Shown: positions 45,124 through 53,975 of the stretch, piece by piece
Layout: each line of letters begins with the position of its first letter
Numbering within the stretch: position 1 is the first letter of the stretch
NCBI RefSeq assembly: GCF_037974265.1
Contig: NZ_CP150233.1
Location: forward strand, 6,262,001 to 6,326,000
DNA: 64,000 nt
Direction: 5' to 3'
From: Paenibacillus sp. FSL R5-0623
GTDB taxonomy: Bacteria; Bacillota; Bacilli; Paenibacillales; Paenibacillaceae
Translations under genes and position numbers: made by a program
Notes under the pieces: generated by a model
The model's database searches: none
What the model saw: the letters and a program-made list of their open reading frames with translations, nothing else
Told to the model about the DNA's origin: nothing

Positions 45124-45963
45124 TTACGCTCTCATATTGTTGGCAAGACCCAACATGGAATCACTTGAAGTTAGCGCCTTTGCCGCCAGCTGATATGTCC
45201 GCTGTCCTTGCATAAGCAAAGACATCTCCTGTGTTAGATCAACATTAGATTGCTCCAGGAATCCTGGACGGATCAAGGCAGCTGCTTGACGTGTAGCTGC
45301 ATTAGCGCCAAATACATCATCTTCGGTTAATCCCGCATCCAGACCAAACAGGTTATCCGCAAACTGCACCAGCCCCTCTGGACGTTCAATGTCTACCACT
45401 TGCAACTGTGCTCCAATGGTTGCGTTTGCCGCATTACCGCGTCGGATTAACAGGTTGCCATTTTCATCAAAAGCAACTTTGCTATTATTCGGTGCCGTAA
45501 TACGATTGCCTTGACGATCCAGGGCAAAGTGGCCTTCGCCATTGACCATCACCATCATATCTGGTGAGTTCGGAGTAGGCTTAGGTCTTGTATCAGGTAC
45601 AAAATGAAATGCACCCTGACGTGTCCACATTTTCTCCCCATTCGCTTCAACCGCAAACATCGCATTTCCCTCAATGGCCAGATCCGTCGGAAGGCCAGTC
45701 TCGTTCAAGGGACCTTGAGACATATCCTTCGTTACATCTGCTAAACGAGCACCAAAACCGAGGTTATATCCCATCGGTGTGGAACGTCCATCCAGTTTGT
45801 ACTTGTCCGGTTGTTGTTGAACCCGGGTGAGCACATCCTCGAAGGCCGCTTGTTTGCTCTTATAGCCTGCCGTATTCACGTTGGCAATATTATCGGAAAT
45901 GACATCCAGACGCTGCTGTATGGCAGTCATGGACACCTTGGCACTAATCATAGAATTATTCAT
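45124..45963 (-). CDS. flhP: Flagellar hook-basal body protein FlhP
   Basis: A 279-aa flagellar rod/hook family protein. The N-terminal rod motif is MISAKVSMTAIQQRLDVISDNIANVNTAGYKS in content (positions 5-36), and the C-terminal helix (NVDLTQEMSLLMQGQRTYQLAAKAL) pairs with it in the rod. The middle has the TRQGAFHFVPD and VMVNGEGHFAL strands of FlgF/FlgG proteins. It is exported by the flagellar type III apparatus. GGGAGGG lies 9 nt before the ATG. It follows flhO by 44 bp, as in B. subtilis mbl-flhO-flhP. Confidence 0.93.
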   Translation of the reverse strand: MNNSMISAKVSMTAIQQRLDVISDNIANVNTAGYKSKQAAFEDVLTRVQQQPDKYKLDGRSTPMGYNLGFGARLADVTKDMSQGPLNETGLPTDLAIEGNAMFAVEANGEKMWTRQGAFHFVPDTRPKPTPNSPDMMVMVNGEGHFALDRQGNRITAPNNSKVAFDENGNLLIRRGNAANATIGAQLQVVDIERPEGLVQFADNLFGLDAGLTEDDVFGANAATRQAAALIRPGFLEQSNVDLTQEMSLLMQGQRTYQLAAKALTSSDSMLGLANNMRA

Positions 45964-46007
45964 CGGTGGTTACCCTCCCGCTGCGCGGTTATATTTAAAG
46001 GTCAGCG

Positions 46008-46892
46008 TTATACACGCCCGACTTCATTGACGGCTTTATCCAGACTGCGGTCATAGAATTGCACGATCTTCTGGTTTGCTTCATACGCACGGTATGCAGC
46101 GTTCATATCAACCGTTGCCTGTGAAGCATCCACATTGGAGCCTTCCAGGTACCCCTGACGGATCTGCACATTATCACCGGCAGCCATCATCCGGGACGTT
46201 GCCCCGTTTGCATCGCTAAGACTGAAATTGCCATTACCTTGACGAACCAGTTGATTCGGCTGGTCAATGACACTAATGCCAAGAGTAACCCCTGTTGGTG
46301 CACCTGTTGCTGCATCCACGAGACGGCCTTGCTCATCCACTTTAAATTGCTCTACGGAACCTGTCAACACTACAGGTTGTCCATTATTATCCAACACTTG
46401 TGAACCTGTTGAACTCAGTAATTGTCCCGTTCCTGTGATCTCGAAGTGACCATCGCGTGTATATCCGGTGTTACCTTCTGCATCCTGAACTGTAAAATAC
46501 GCCTGAGGCTGGTAAGTTACCGTGCCGTCGGCCCGTACAAATTTGCCTGATGCGTCAAACGGGACAGGTTGTCCAGTCTGCGGATCATTGACCGTCATAT
46601 TGGATGAAATGGAAAAATCATTTTTCTGCCCAGTCTCCATAATGGTCCCCTGCAAATTCATGGACAAACTCTCTTCCGCGAACACCCCCGTGTTCAGCTT
46701 GCCCAGCCGCTTTGTTGGAAGATTTGCATCTCCACCTACCAAAGTAATGAGCATTTCCGGGAAGGAACGGCTTACGCTGTTCACCTGTTTATATCCCGTG
46801 GTGTTCATATTTACGATATTCTGTGTTGCTGTGTCATGGCGGCGTTGTTGCGTAATCATTCCCGCAGTAGCGGTGTACAGACCTCTTAACAT
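46008..46892 (-). CDS. flhO: Flagellar hook-basal body protein FlhO
   Basis: A 294-aa FlgG-like rod protein. N-terminus MLRGLYTATAGMITQQRRHD with NIVNMNTTGYKQ, a central ARDGHF-like TRDGHFEITGTGQLL strand, and a C-terminal SNVDASQATVDMNAAYRAYE helix. Together with FlhP it would form the distal rod of the basal body. GGAGAGGGG lies about 8 nt before the ATG. It sits 102 bp after mbl, in the conserved order mbl-flhO-flhP. Confidence 0.93.
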   Translation of the reverse strand: MLRGLYTATAGMITQQRRHDTATQNIVNMNTTGYKQVNSVSRSFPEMLITLVGGDANLPTKRLGKLNTGVFAEESLSMNLQGTIMETGQKNDFSISSNMTVNDPQTGQPVPFDASGKFVRADGTVTYQPQAYFTVQDAEGNTGYTRDGHFEITGTGQLLSSTGSQVLDNNGQPVVLTGSVEQFKVDEQGRLVDAATGAPTGVTLGISVIDQPNQLVRQGNGNFSLSDANGATSRMMAAGDNVQIRQGYLEGSNVDASQATVDMNAAYRAYEANQKIVQFYDRSLDKAVNEVGRV

Positions 46893-46994
46893 GAATTAAC
46901 CCCTCTCCTCAAGCGCTTGACCTGCATCGCAGGTTGGCTGCTTGTCCGTTCTGCTTGCCGAGCATGGCGAACCTTTGCTATTTATATCGGCAGA

Positions 46995-47993
46995 TTAGAA
47001 CTTTTTCTTAACCACCTGATCCAAATTATTAAGCATTATGCCTGTCCCCTTCACGACACAGTGCATTGGATCTTCCGCAACCCATACCGGTACATGCAAT
47101 TCATTGGACAAAAGCTCGTCCAGTCCATTCAGCAATGCTCCTCCGCCAGTCAATACAACACCACGGTCGATAATGTCCGCTGACAATTCAGGCGGTGTAC
47201 GTTCCAATACCGATTTGGCTGCCACGATGATGGATTGAACGGAATCCCACAGTGCTTCCTGTACTTCTTTTCCCGATACCGTTACAGTAACTGGCAGACC
47301 GGATACCATATCGCGTCCGCGAATATCCATCTCCGTTTGGCCTCCATCCGGATGCACGGAACCAATCGCAATTTTGAGATCTTCAGCGGTCCGTTCTCCG
47401 ATCATGAGCTTGTACTTGGCTTTGATAAACTTGATAATGGCTTCGTCGAACTTGTCCCCTGCAACTTTAATAGAAGAGGCGGTGACCACGTCGCCCATAG
47501 AAAGGACTGCAACGTCAGTCGTACCGCCGCCGATATCCACGACCATATTGCCGCTCGGCTGAAAAATATCCATTCCCGCACCGATCGCTGCCGCTTTCGG
47601 CTCTTCTTCCAGAAACACTTCTTTGGCACCACTGCGTTCTGCCGCCTCACGGATGGCCTTCTGCTCCACGGAAGTAATGTTCGTTGGTGCACAGATCAAA
47701 ATCCGAGGGTGGCTGTACCAGCTTCTTGCACCCACACGATTAATGAAATGTCTGAGCATCGCTTCTGTAATCTCGAAGTCCGCAATAACGCCGTCACGCA
47801 GCGGTCTAATGGCAACAATGTTACCTGGAGTACGCCCCACCATACGACGCGCTTCTTCCCCAACAGCAAGGACACGCTTCGTATCTCTTTCAATGGTCAC
47901 GACGGAAGGTTCATCGAGGACAACCCCACTTCCTTTCACGTGAATAAGCACGTTCGCCGTGCCAAGATCAATACCGATATCCTTGCTAAACAT
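46995..47993 (-). CDS. mbl: MreB-like rod-shape protein Mbl
   Basis: A 332-aa actin-family cytoskeletal ATPase that guides lateral wall synthesis. Signatures: IGIDLGTANVLIHVKG (phosphate 1), GNMVVDIGGGTTDVAVLSMG (phosphate 2), and VLTGGGALLNGLDELL (adenosine motif). The sequence is closer to B. subtilis Mbl than to MreB or MreBH, and its position between spoIIID and flhO is that of mbl. GGGGG lies 8 nt before the ATG. Confidence 0.95.
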   Translation of the reverse strand: MFSKDIGIDLGTANVLIHVKGSGVVLDEPSVVTIERDTKRVLAVGEEARRMVGRTPGNIVAIRPLRDGVIADFEITEAMLRHFINRVGARSWYSHPRILICAPTNITSVEQKAIREAAERSGAKEVFLEEEPKAAAIGAGMDIFQPSGNMVVDIGGGTTDVAVLSMGDVVTASSIKVAGDKFDEAIIKFIKAKYKLMIGERTAEDLKIAIGSVHPDGGQTEMDIRGRDMVSGLPVTVTVSGKEVQEALWDSVQSIIVAAKSVLERTPPELSADIIDRGVVLTGGGALLNGLDELLSNELHVPVWVAEDPMHCVVKGTGIMLNNLDQVVKKKF

Positions 47994-48212
47994 AAAAGAG
48001 CCCCCAAAGTGATATTATTTGGTCAGCGTATCCTGTGAAAAAGAGTCCCTTATCACGTCACCGCTCGTTCGACAAAGTGCAACATATATATGTAAAAATC
48101 GGGCTGATAAGATGTCATAATTCGATCCTGTACCAGCATTTAACATATCATACTTCAGGGGAGGGATTCAATGCATGTGTGAGCTTTTTGGCCTACGTCT
48201 TTAAGAAGAGGC

Positions 48213-48500
48213 TTACGATTTGGCGGAAGCCAACACCTCACGTTTCTTGCCACTCGTTTTTTTGTATTTGATTTTGGTCGCCTCACCGCCCCGCAAATGG
48301 CGGATCGACTTGTGATACTCCAAAATGTGTTTCACCTGGTCAGCAAGATCAGGGTTGATTTCCGGCAGACGCTCCGTCAGATCCTTATGCACAGTACTCT
48401 TTGACACGCCGAATTCCTTGGCTATGGTACGGACCGTATTCCTCGTCTCAACAATGCAGCGACCAATTTTGATGGTCCGTTCCTTGATGTAATCGTGCAC
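48213..48500 (-). CDS. spoIIID: Stage III sporulation transcriptional regulator SpoIIID
   Basis: A 95-aa mother-cell DNA-binding protein. N-terminus MHDYIKERTIKIGRCIVE, helix-turn-helix TVRTIAKEFGVSKSTVHKDL, and a basic C-terminal part (RHLRGGEATKIKYKK) that contacts the minor groove. Nearly identical in form to B. subtilis SpoIIID. GTG start with GGGAGG 7 nt upstream. It activates or represses sigma-E and sigma-K genes. It stands ~220 bp before mbl. Confidence 0.96.
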   Translation of the reverse strand: MHDYIKERTIKIGRCIVETRNTVRTIAKEFGVSKSTVHKDLTERLPEINPDLADQVKHILEYHKSIRHLRGGEATKIKYKKTSGKKREVLASAKS

Positions 48501-48615
48501 GCTCCCGCCTCCCTACTGTGTGGATAGTTTGGTACATTATATGAGGAGCATGCCTATATATTCGCGGTTTAGAGGTGTGACAAGCTTCGAAGGTCCCATT
48601 ATTTTCTGAAAAGCA

Positions 48616-48645
48616 CAAAAAGAGCAGAGGTTTAACCCTCTGCCC
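48616..48645 (-). terminator. Rho-independent terminator of spoIIQ
   Basis: GCAGAGGG TTAA ACCTCTGC hairpin followed by TCTTTTT on the minus strand, 26 bp past the spoIIQ stop. Confidence 0.85.
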
Positions 48646-48670
48646 GTCATGTTGCTGCGGTAAAATTCAT

Positions 48671-49411
48671 TTATTTTTCCGGAAGATATCCTTGCGGGTT
48701 AACTGGCTGTCCGTCTTCGTACACTTCAAAGTGAAGGTGGTTGCCAAGCGTTTTACCCAATTCATTGACGCCAGCGGATGCAATCGCATCTCCCTGTTTC
48801 ACTTCGTCGTCCTGTTTCACTTTGACGTCTGCCAAGCTTTGGTATACCGTTTTCAGGTTATCGCTGTGTGTGATTTCCACAACTTGACCTGTGAGCGGAT
48901 TTTGCTCAACCCGGGTAACTTTACCGGCAAGCGCTGCTTTGACTTCAAACGTTTTGTTATCCCCACGTGCCAGATCCACACCTGTGTTCGGGATGAATGT
49001 ATCATTGTACTGCACCATTGCCGCTTCATGTTCCTCGGTTGAAGCTTCGCTATCATAGAAAGGCTTTACTACCGAAATTTCGGACGGTACCGCTACCGGC
49101 CATACAAAATTCTCCGACTTTGCAACAACTTCCACACTTTCTTCTTCTCCGCCTACTGCTGTTCCTTCTGTACCCGCCAATGCGCCTGTTTCAACTACCC
49201 CGCTAGCAGGGTCCGAGTTCAGCGTTTTGTCGCCTGTGCCCTGATAGACCCACACTAAGGTTAGTATAATGCCTGCTGCTGCGATGTAGGCTGCCGGGAA
49301 GACCCAGCGTTTGGACATTGCTCTTTTCCATGAAGAGGGCTGACTAGCCGGTACTCCTTGAGTTGTTTTAGGAGTTTCTTCTTGGATTGTTTTTTTGTTT
49401 TGTTCATTCAT
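48671..49411 (-). CDS. spoIIQ: Stage II sporulation protein SpoIIQ (M23/LytM-like)
   Basis: A 246-aa forespore membrane protein of the engulfment channel that binds SpoIIIAH. A basic N-terminus and one membrane segment (WVFPAAYIAAAGIILTLVWVY) precede a LytM/peptidase M23 domain at ~120-240. The motif normally starting with a zinc-ligand His reads FIPNTGVDLARG, with Asn in that position, while HLHFEVYEDGQPVNP is kept. The hydrolase is therefore probably inactive, as in B. subtilis SpoIIQ. The ATG at 49411 has GAGGTGA 7 nt upstream; the open frame to 49447 lacks this. Expected forespore sigma-F control was not traced. Confidence 0.93.
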   Translation of the reverse strand: MNEQNKKTIQEETPKTTQGVPASQPSSWKRAMSKRWVFPAAYIAAAGIILTLVWVYQGTGDKTLNSDPASGVVETGALAGTEGTAVGGEEESVEVVAKSENFVWPVAVPSEISVVKPFYDSEASTEEHEAAMVQYNDTFIPNTGVDLARGDNKTFEVKAALAGKVTRVEQNPLTGQVVEITHSDNLKTVYQSLADVKVKQDDEVKQGDAIASAGVNELGKTLGNHLHFEVYEDGQPVNPQGYLPEK

Positions 49412-49498
49412 GTTAATCACCTCAGTAACAAGTGTTACCGGGTGCAACTCTTTTATACACGCGCGACTCTAATTATTTTCACGGAAGTTTCAGAGAGT

Positions 49499-49696
49499 GC
49501 TATATATGGAGTGTGTGTGCAGCTAGTTGGTGCGCCGCTTCGGGGCCAGAAAACCTTTCGACCGCTGGTTACTACCAGATTTCTTCTATCCCCTTCTTCA
49601 AAGGTGAAATCCGGTAGTAAAGGCGGACACTTTGTTTCTACAGGTCTTTTCTATCCCCTGCGCTCCCCATACACTAGCACTCTCCTCATATATAGC
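49499..49696 (+). repeat. Palindromic dispersed repeat, copy C
   Basis: CTTCGGGGCCAGAAAACC, then TTTCGACCGCTGGTTAC, a stem TTACTACCAGATTTC / GAAATCCGGTAGTAA, an inner CCCCTTCTTCAAAGGTG, then AAAGGCGGACAC. Outer arms GCTATATATGGAG / CTCCTCATATATAGC close a ~198-bp element upstream of spoIIQ. Confidence 0.65.
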
Positions 49697-49826
49697 CAAA
49701 TCTCGAAAGCTCCGGAATGGGTGTTGGTAGACTGGTCTGGATTGGCTGTAGAGGCCAATCCTTCTATGAAGTGCTTTTATCGGTGAGAGCGAAATGATAT
49801 AGGATGTGACTGGACAATACAGATGT

Positions 49827-49922
49827 AAGGTACTCTAGGTTCGTTAAAGTGAGATGTCTGAGATTTGTTAGAATTCCCATTCGCTGTGATAACGCCCAGT
49901 AAGGTCTCTCAGATTCGTTAGC
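49827..49922 (+). repeat. Three short 22-bp related repeats
   Basis: AAGGTACTCTAGGTTCGTTA (49827), GAGATGTCTGAGATTTGTTA (49851) and AAGGTCTCTCAGATTCGTTA (49901) share a consensus AAGGTMTCTNAGATTYGTTA. Non-coding; function unknown. Confidence 0.45.
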
Positions 49923-50039
49923 GCGCCAATGTTGTATGGGAAGTCTGATGAGTTCCAAACCTATACTGCTCTCATTCACATACATTTGCATACATTCGTA
50001 TCCATTTAAATTATTTTGCCTTATCCGTGTTCATCCCTC

Positions 50040-51380
50040 CTACTTCGATGCAAGCATCTTGGATGCCTGTCCGAATGAAATGCCGGTATAATAGTGTTTG
50101 AGAATCTGGGTGGCGGTGTGTCCCTCCTGCGCCATGCCGTTTGCTCCCCATTGGCTCATGCCAACCCCATGCCCATACCCGAACGTTGTAATTTGGACCT
50201 CGTCACCTGTGGTCTTCCAACTGAACTGGCTGGATCTTAATCCAAGCAGCTTGCGAACTTCGGGTCCGCTGAATGTCTCACCTGCAATCTGCATTTCCTT
50301 AATCCGATGCCCTTTGGTTGTAGACAATACTTCCATCCACGATCCACCCTTCTGGGCGGTAACCGGAATGGCATCCAAGTTTAACTTCTGCAGAATATCA
50401 TTACGCTTCATGGTGACGGTCTGCTTGAATCCTGGTGCCAAATTTTTGTCCCACGGACTGTCTACACTTTGCAGATACGGCACAGCGTTCCCCCACACAT
50501 CCTCCGCATTCTCGGTATACCCATTACTTGTGGAAAAAAAGGATGCGGTGATTGCCTTGCCCTGATATGTCATCACCGTATCTCGACTTTCGCGTACAGC
50601 CTGTTGCAGCTTCTCCCATTCCTTCGCCTTCCCTAGACGCGTCCAATCCGCTTTCACCTGATCTGGCGGAATAAACACCTGATGGCTGACCGTATCTGTC
50701 ACATCCGCCGCCCCCGATGGAACACCGCTTGTATCACTCGCAGCTAACCTACGCACGATAAATGTCCGAGCAGCTATTGCCTGTGCCTTTAACGCCTCCA
50801 GTCTGAATTCCGCCGGCATCTCAGCTGCCACCACCCCGGTAACATAGTCTTCCAATGGCAGATTCATCGTTGTGCCCGTTGCGGACAGGTATACGCGTAC
50901 TTTAGGTTCAGGGTAGGTAACTGGAACGGCTGGCGCAGGAGCTGGGGTCCTTACACTGCTTGAATCTGTTGGAGCAGGGATCGGCTTTGGTGATTCGCTT
51001 GTCCGGGGCCATACCAGAATTACCGGAATCAGCAACGCCATTGCCAATAAGGCAGATACAGCGGCGGCAGGTTGCCATCGCTTCGTATTACGTCCCCATC
51101 GGGGTTTTCGTCCAAATGTCCGCATTCGGCGACGCTTCACTCGGCGGAATTGGTCCAGCTCAATAACAGGTATATGAATATGCTCGGTTGTCTTCCGGTT
51201 CAGTTCATCTGTCGAAACCCGTCCTGGATTGGAGAAACTTGCAGGCTGTGATGGAACAGTCCTCAGGTTCGATGGGGCAGGCTTGTCTTTTTCCACTCCA
51301 GAAACGGTATTTCCCTCCTGCTCTTGCATACCTGGACGAGGGACAAGGGGTACCTTTACCTGTACACGAGCTTCTTTCAT
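50040..51380 (-). CDS. spoIID: Stage II sporulation protein SpoIID (peptidoglycan lytic enzyme)
   Basis: A 446-aa mother-cell lytic transglycosylase of the SpoIID/LytB family, needed for septal thinning and engulfment. The SpoIID domain spans ~165-430, with the catalytic Glu at ~187 in VVAAEMPAEFRLEALKAQA, the SFFSTSNGYTENAEDVWG block and GYGHGVGMSQWGANGMA near the end. One membrane segment lies at ~102-125. The N-terminal ~100 residues are an extra cytoplasmic basic region (RRVKRRRMR), making it about 100 aa longer than B. subtilis SpoIID. The ATG at 51380 has GGAGGG 10 nt upstream; an ATG at 51398 is the alternative. Confidence 0.94.
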   Translation of the reverse strand: MKEARVQVKVPLVPRPGMQEQEGNTVSGVEKDKPAPSNLRTVPSQPASFSNPGRVSTDELNRKTTEHIHIPVIELDQFRRVKRRRMRTFGRKPRWGRNTKRWQPAAAVSALLAMALLIPVILVWPRTSESPKPIPAPTDSSSVRTPAPAPAVPVTYPEPKVRVYLSATGTTMNLPLEDYVTGVVAAEMPAEFRLEALKAQAIAARTFIVRRLAASDTSGVPSGAADVTDTVSHQVFIPPDQVKADWTRLGKAKEWEKLQQAVRESRDTVMTYQGKAITASFFSTSNGYTENAEDVWGNAVPYLQSVDSPWDKNLAPGFKQTVTMKRNDILQKLNLDAIPVTAQKGGSWMEVLSTTKGHRIKEMQIAGETFSGPEVRKLLGLRSSQFSWKTTGDEVQITTFGYGHGVGMSQWGANGMAQEGHTATQILKHYYTGISFGQASKMLASK

Positions 51381-51849
51381 TCGAATATAACCCTCCATTA
51401 TCTATGGCCGGTCATGTGCCGGTCGTGTTGTTCAAATCCATAGTTTAGGTTATGAGCTGACTTGATCTGATAGAACCTGATTTGAGAGAAACGAGGCCCT
51501 TTTCGTTCTGTTCAATTTCCTTTTTTCTTTTGCTATGTACATCTTAGAAACGTTGATCTGTCGCTGAATACCGGTGTTTAATTGGAACCGACACCCTATA
51601 TAAAGTACACTCTTTCATTTGGTTAAGAATCGATACAGAAACAATGTTATGCTATACAAGGTTAGGACCAGCTATTAATAGAATCAGGTATCAAATATCT
51701 CGTTGTCTTCTTAAAAGTAAACACAAAAAAAGCCAAGCCAGATGGCTTAGCTTTATCATTTTTTACAATATACGTTCCTTCACATTCATAATCCACACAA
51801 CTGTGTGACTCATCATAGGGGGATCATATTTTTTCTAATCAATCCAGTG
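51381..51849. other. Intergenic region between murA and spoIID
   Basis: About 469 bp with the murA terminator (51725-51754). Close to spoIID there is a direct repeat GCCGGTCATG/GCCGGTCGTG (51407-51427). A sigma-E promoter is expected but I could not identify one. No gene. Confidence 0.45.
51725..51754 (-). terminator. Rho-independent terminator of murA
   Basis: AAAGCTAAGCC ATCT GGCTTGGCTTT followed by TTTT on the minus strand. The stem has one G-T pair. Confidence 0.8.
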
Positions 51850-53199
51850 TTAAGCCAAAGTTGGTTGCACCTTAAACATTGGTACTTCTTTCTCCACTTT
51901 TTCACTAGGTGCTTTGGTTGCTTCCAGCTTAGGCTCATCAACCGAGATCCGATAGATGTCAGCGCCAAGTCCATTAAGCTTCTCAGCGAGATGTACATAA
52001 CCACGGTCTATGTGATGAGTACCGCCCACTTCCGTTGTACCTTCAGCAACAAGACCTGCAATAATGAGTGCGGCACCCGCACGCAAATCGGTAGCCGTTA
52101 CTTTGGCACCCTTCAGTTTGGCATTACCTGTGATGATGGACGAACGTCCTTCAACTTTGATCTCCGCATTCATCAATTGGAACTCATCCACATGCATGAA
52201 TCGGTTTTCAAAAACAGTCTCTGTCACGACACTTGTTCCTTCAGATGCGAGCAAGAGTGCCATCATCTGGGATTGCATATCTGTCGGGAATCCTGGGTAT
52301 GGTAATGTTTTCACATCCACAGCCTTAAGAGGACGATCTGCGATTACACGCACGCCATTCTCATCCGGTTGGATTGTAACACCCATCTCTTCAAGCTTCG
52401 CGATAACGGAGCCTAAATGATCAGAGATCGCACCTTCAATGTACACGTCACCACCAGAAATTGCTGCAGCAGCCATATACGTACCAGCTTCTACCCGATC
52501 CGGAATAACTGTGTGTGTAACACCTTTAAGTTTCTCCACACCTTCAATGCGGATGACTCCAGTACCAGCACCACGTACGATAGCACCCATTCCATTCAGG
52601 AAGTTGGCAAGATCCACAATCTCAGGTTCTTTCGCCGCGTTCTCCAGAACAGTTACACCTTCGGCCAATGTTGCAGCCATCATAATATTTTGAGTGGCAC
52701 CTACGGAAGCCACATCCAGATAAATTTTCGCGCCACGCAACCGTCCTTGGCTACGAGCTTCGATATAACCTTGGCCCAAGCTGATCTCTGCGCCCATGGC
52801 TTCAAAACCTTTCAAATGCTGATCAATAGGCCGTGTACCGATGGCACATCCACCAGGAAGTGAGATTCTTGTATGACCCATACGAGTCAACAAAGGCCCC
52901 ATGACCAGGAAAGACGCCCGCATTTTACTTACCCATTCATACGGGGCTTCACAGGAAGTAAGTTTCTCCGCATTTACGGTAATCACTTCGTCCCGGTATG
53001 TAACTCCCGCTCCCAGCGATTCCAACACCTTGTTAATCGTCATCACATCGTCTAGAGGAGGCGCGTCAATAATAACGCTTTGTCCTTCTTCCCCTAAGAG
53101 AGAGGCAGCGATGATCGGAAGAACAGAATTTTTAGCGCCGCTAACTTTGACACTTCCGGTCAACCTTTTGCCACCGCGGACGATAAATTTGCTCATCAT
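51850..53199 (-). CDS. murA: UDP-GlcNAc 1-carboxyvinyltransferase MurA
   Basis: A 449-aa EPSP-synthase-fold enzyme that adds enolpyruvate from PEP to UDP-GlcNAc, the first committed step of peptidoglycan synthesis. VKVSGAKNSVLPIIAA at the N-terminus, the active-site C118 in LPGGCAIGTRPIDQHLKG (the fosfomycin target) and GYPGFPTDMQSQMMALL mark the family. A C-terminal extension of ~25 charged residues (KLEATKAPSEKVEKEVPMF) is slightly unusual. GGAGGG is 4 nt before the first of two consecutive ATGs and 7 nt before the second, which may be the true start. Its place between the DUF1146 gene and spoIID corresponds to B. subtilis murAA. Confidence 0.96.
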   Translation of the reverse strand: MMSKFIVRGGKRLTGSVKVSGAKNSVLPIIAASLLGEEGQSVIIDAPPLDDVMTINKVLESLGAGVTYRDEVITVNAEKLTSCEAPYEWVSKMRASFLVMGPLLTRMGHTRISLPGGCAIGTRPIDQHLKGFEAMGAEISLGQGYIEARSQGRLRGAKIYLDVASVGATQNIMMAATLAEGVTVLENAAKEPEIVDLANFLNGMGAIVRGAGTGVIRIEGVEKLKGVTHTVIPDRVEAGTYMAAAAISGGDVYIEGAISDHLGSVIAKLEEMGVTIQPDENGVRVIADRPLKAVDVKTLPYPGFPTDMQSQMMALLLASEGTSVVTETVFENRFMHVDEFQLMNAEIKVEGRSSIITGNAKLKGAKVTATDLRAGAALIIAGLVAEGTTEVGGTHHIDRGYVHLAEKLNGLGADIYRISVDEPKLEATKAPSEKVEKEVPMFKVQPTLA

Positions 53200-53717
53200 G
53201 GTTCCCTCCGCGCTTTTATTCCCTTTTCTTCATTCCGGAATACGTAAGCCCCACTGTGTGTAGAAAGGACTGTTGCTGTGTGTGGAATTTCGACATATTC
53301 TGGCATATTGCCACAGATGTCTGTTCAGAAAAGAATTGGTTTTTATAATCCATATCAATGATACCATGTGCCGTGCATCTTGCTATTCAGCTGTAAAATA
53401 AGTGTCTTACAAGCCAGCAGAGCATCAGAACAGACAGAGTGGGATGGTTATTAGCCGGCATGAACCGGATATCCCGTTTATAACTACAAAATAAGTGAAC
53501 AATTGTGAATTCCCTAACTTCCATCATAACATTGTTGAATTGTACGATACAAGCATTTTTACATAAAACATCTCAAATTCATCCAATTTTACGTCACATT
53601 TTTTTCTTAATTTCTTTACCGACAACTCATACTCTAATTGTTAACACAATTAATCGATGTTATTCGACAATGAGCAGCTTGAAGAACCTAACAGATGATT
53701 AACCAACCATCTCAACA
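53200..53717. other. Intergenic region upstream of murA, no gene seen
   Basis: About 518 bp. In B. subtilis ywmB lies here, but no reading frame on the minus strand supports it. A weak TATCAT box lies near 53360. A plus-strand frame (53505-53702) is AT-rich and gene-unlike. Confidence 0.45.
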
Positions 53718-53975
53718 TTAAAACAAATTACGCAACATTTGAGTCCAGGACAAGTAGTCAATGACAAAGCCAGCAACGGCATGCCCCAAAATGATTGCGA
53801 GCAACAAATGCAACAGTCTTCCCTGAGCACCTCGTGGTTGCCTGATGATTAAATCCAGTTTGAGATTTGTCAAAGCCCACCAAGACAACGCAATACATAA
53901 CAGGGAGACGATGATTGAGACCAAGCCATTGGTGCTTAACGCCTGGTTCACCTGATTCGTCAGATCAGTATCCAT
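53718..53975 (-). CDS. ywzB: DUF1146 small membrane protein (YwzB-like)
   Basis: An 85-aa protein with two membrane segments (VSIIVSLLCIALSWWALTNL and LLHLLLAIILGHAVAGFVI) separated by a basic loop with LIIRQPRGAQGR, the DUF1146 pattern. Function unknown. In B. subtilis ywzB lies between atpC and murAA, exactly as here. TGGAGGT lies 9 nt before the ATG. Single-gene unit. Confidence 0.88.
   Translation of the reverse strand: MDTDLTNQVNQALSTNGLVSIIVSLLCIALSWWALTNLKLDLIIRQPRGAQGRLLHLLLAIILGHAVAGFVIDYLSWTQMLRNLF

Larger units (their letters stand above)
49412..50039. other. Intergenic region between spoIID and spoIIQ, repeats only
   Basis: About 628 bp without a gene. It contains the palindromic repeat C (49499-49696) and three short related repeats (49827-49922). 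No convincing spoIID terminator or spoIIQ promoter was found. Confidence 0.55.

Noticed and set aside
53505..53702. 65-codon plus-strand frame upstream of murA
   Set aside because: AT-rich, no ribosome binding site, opposite to all neighbours.
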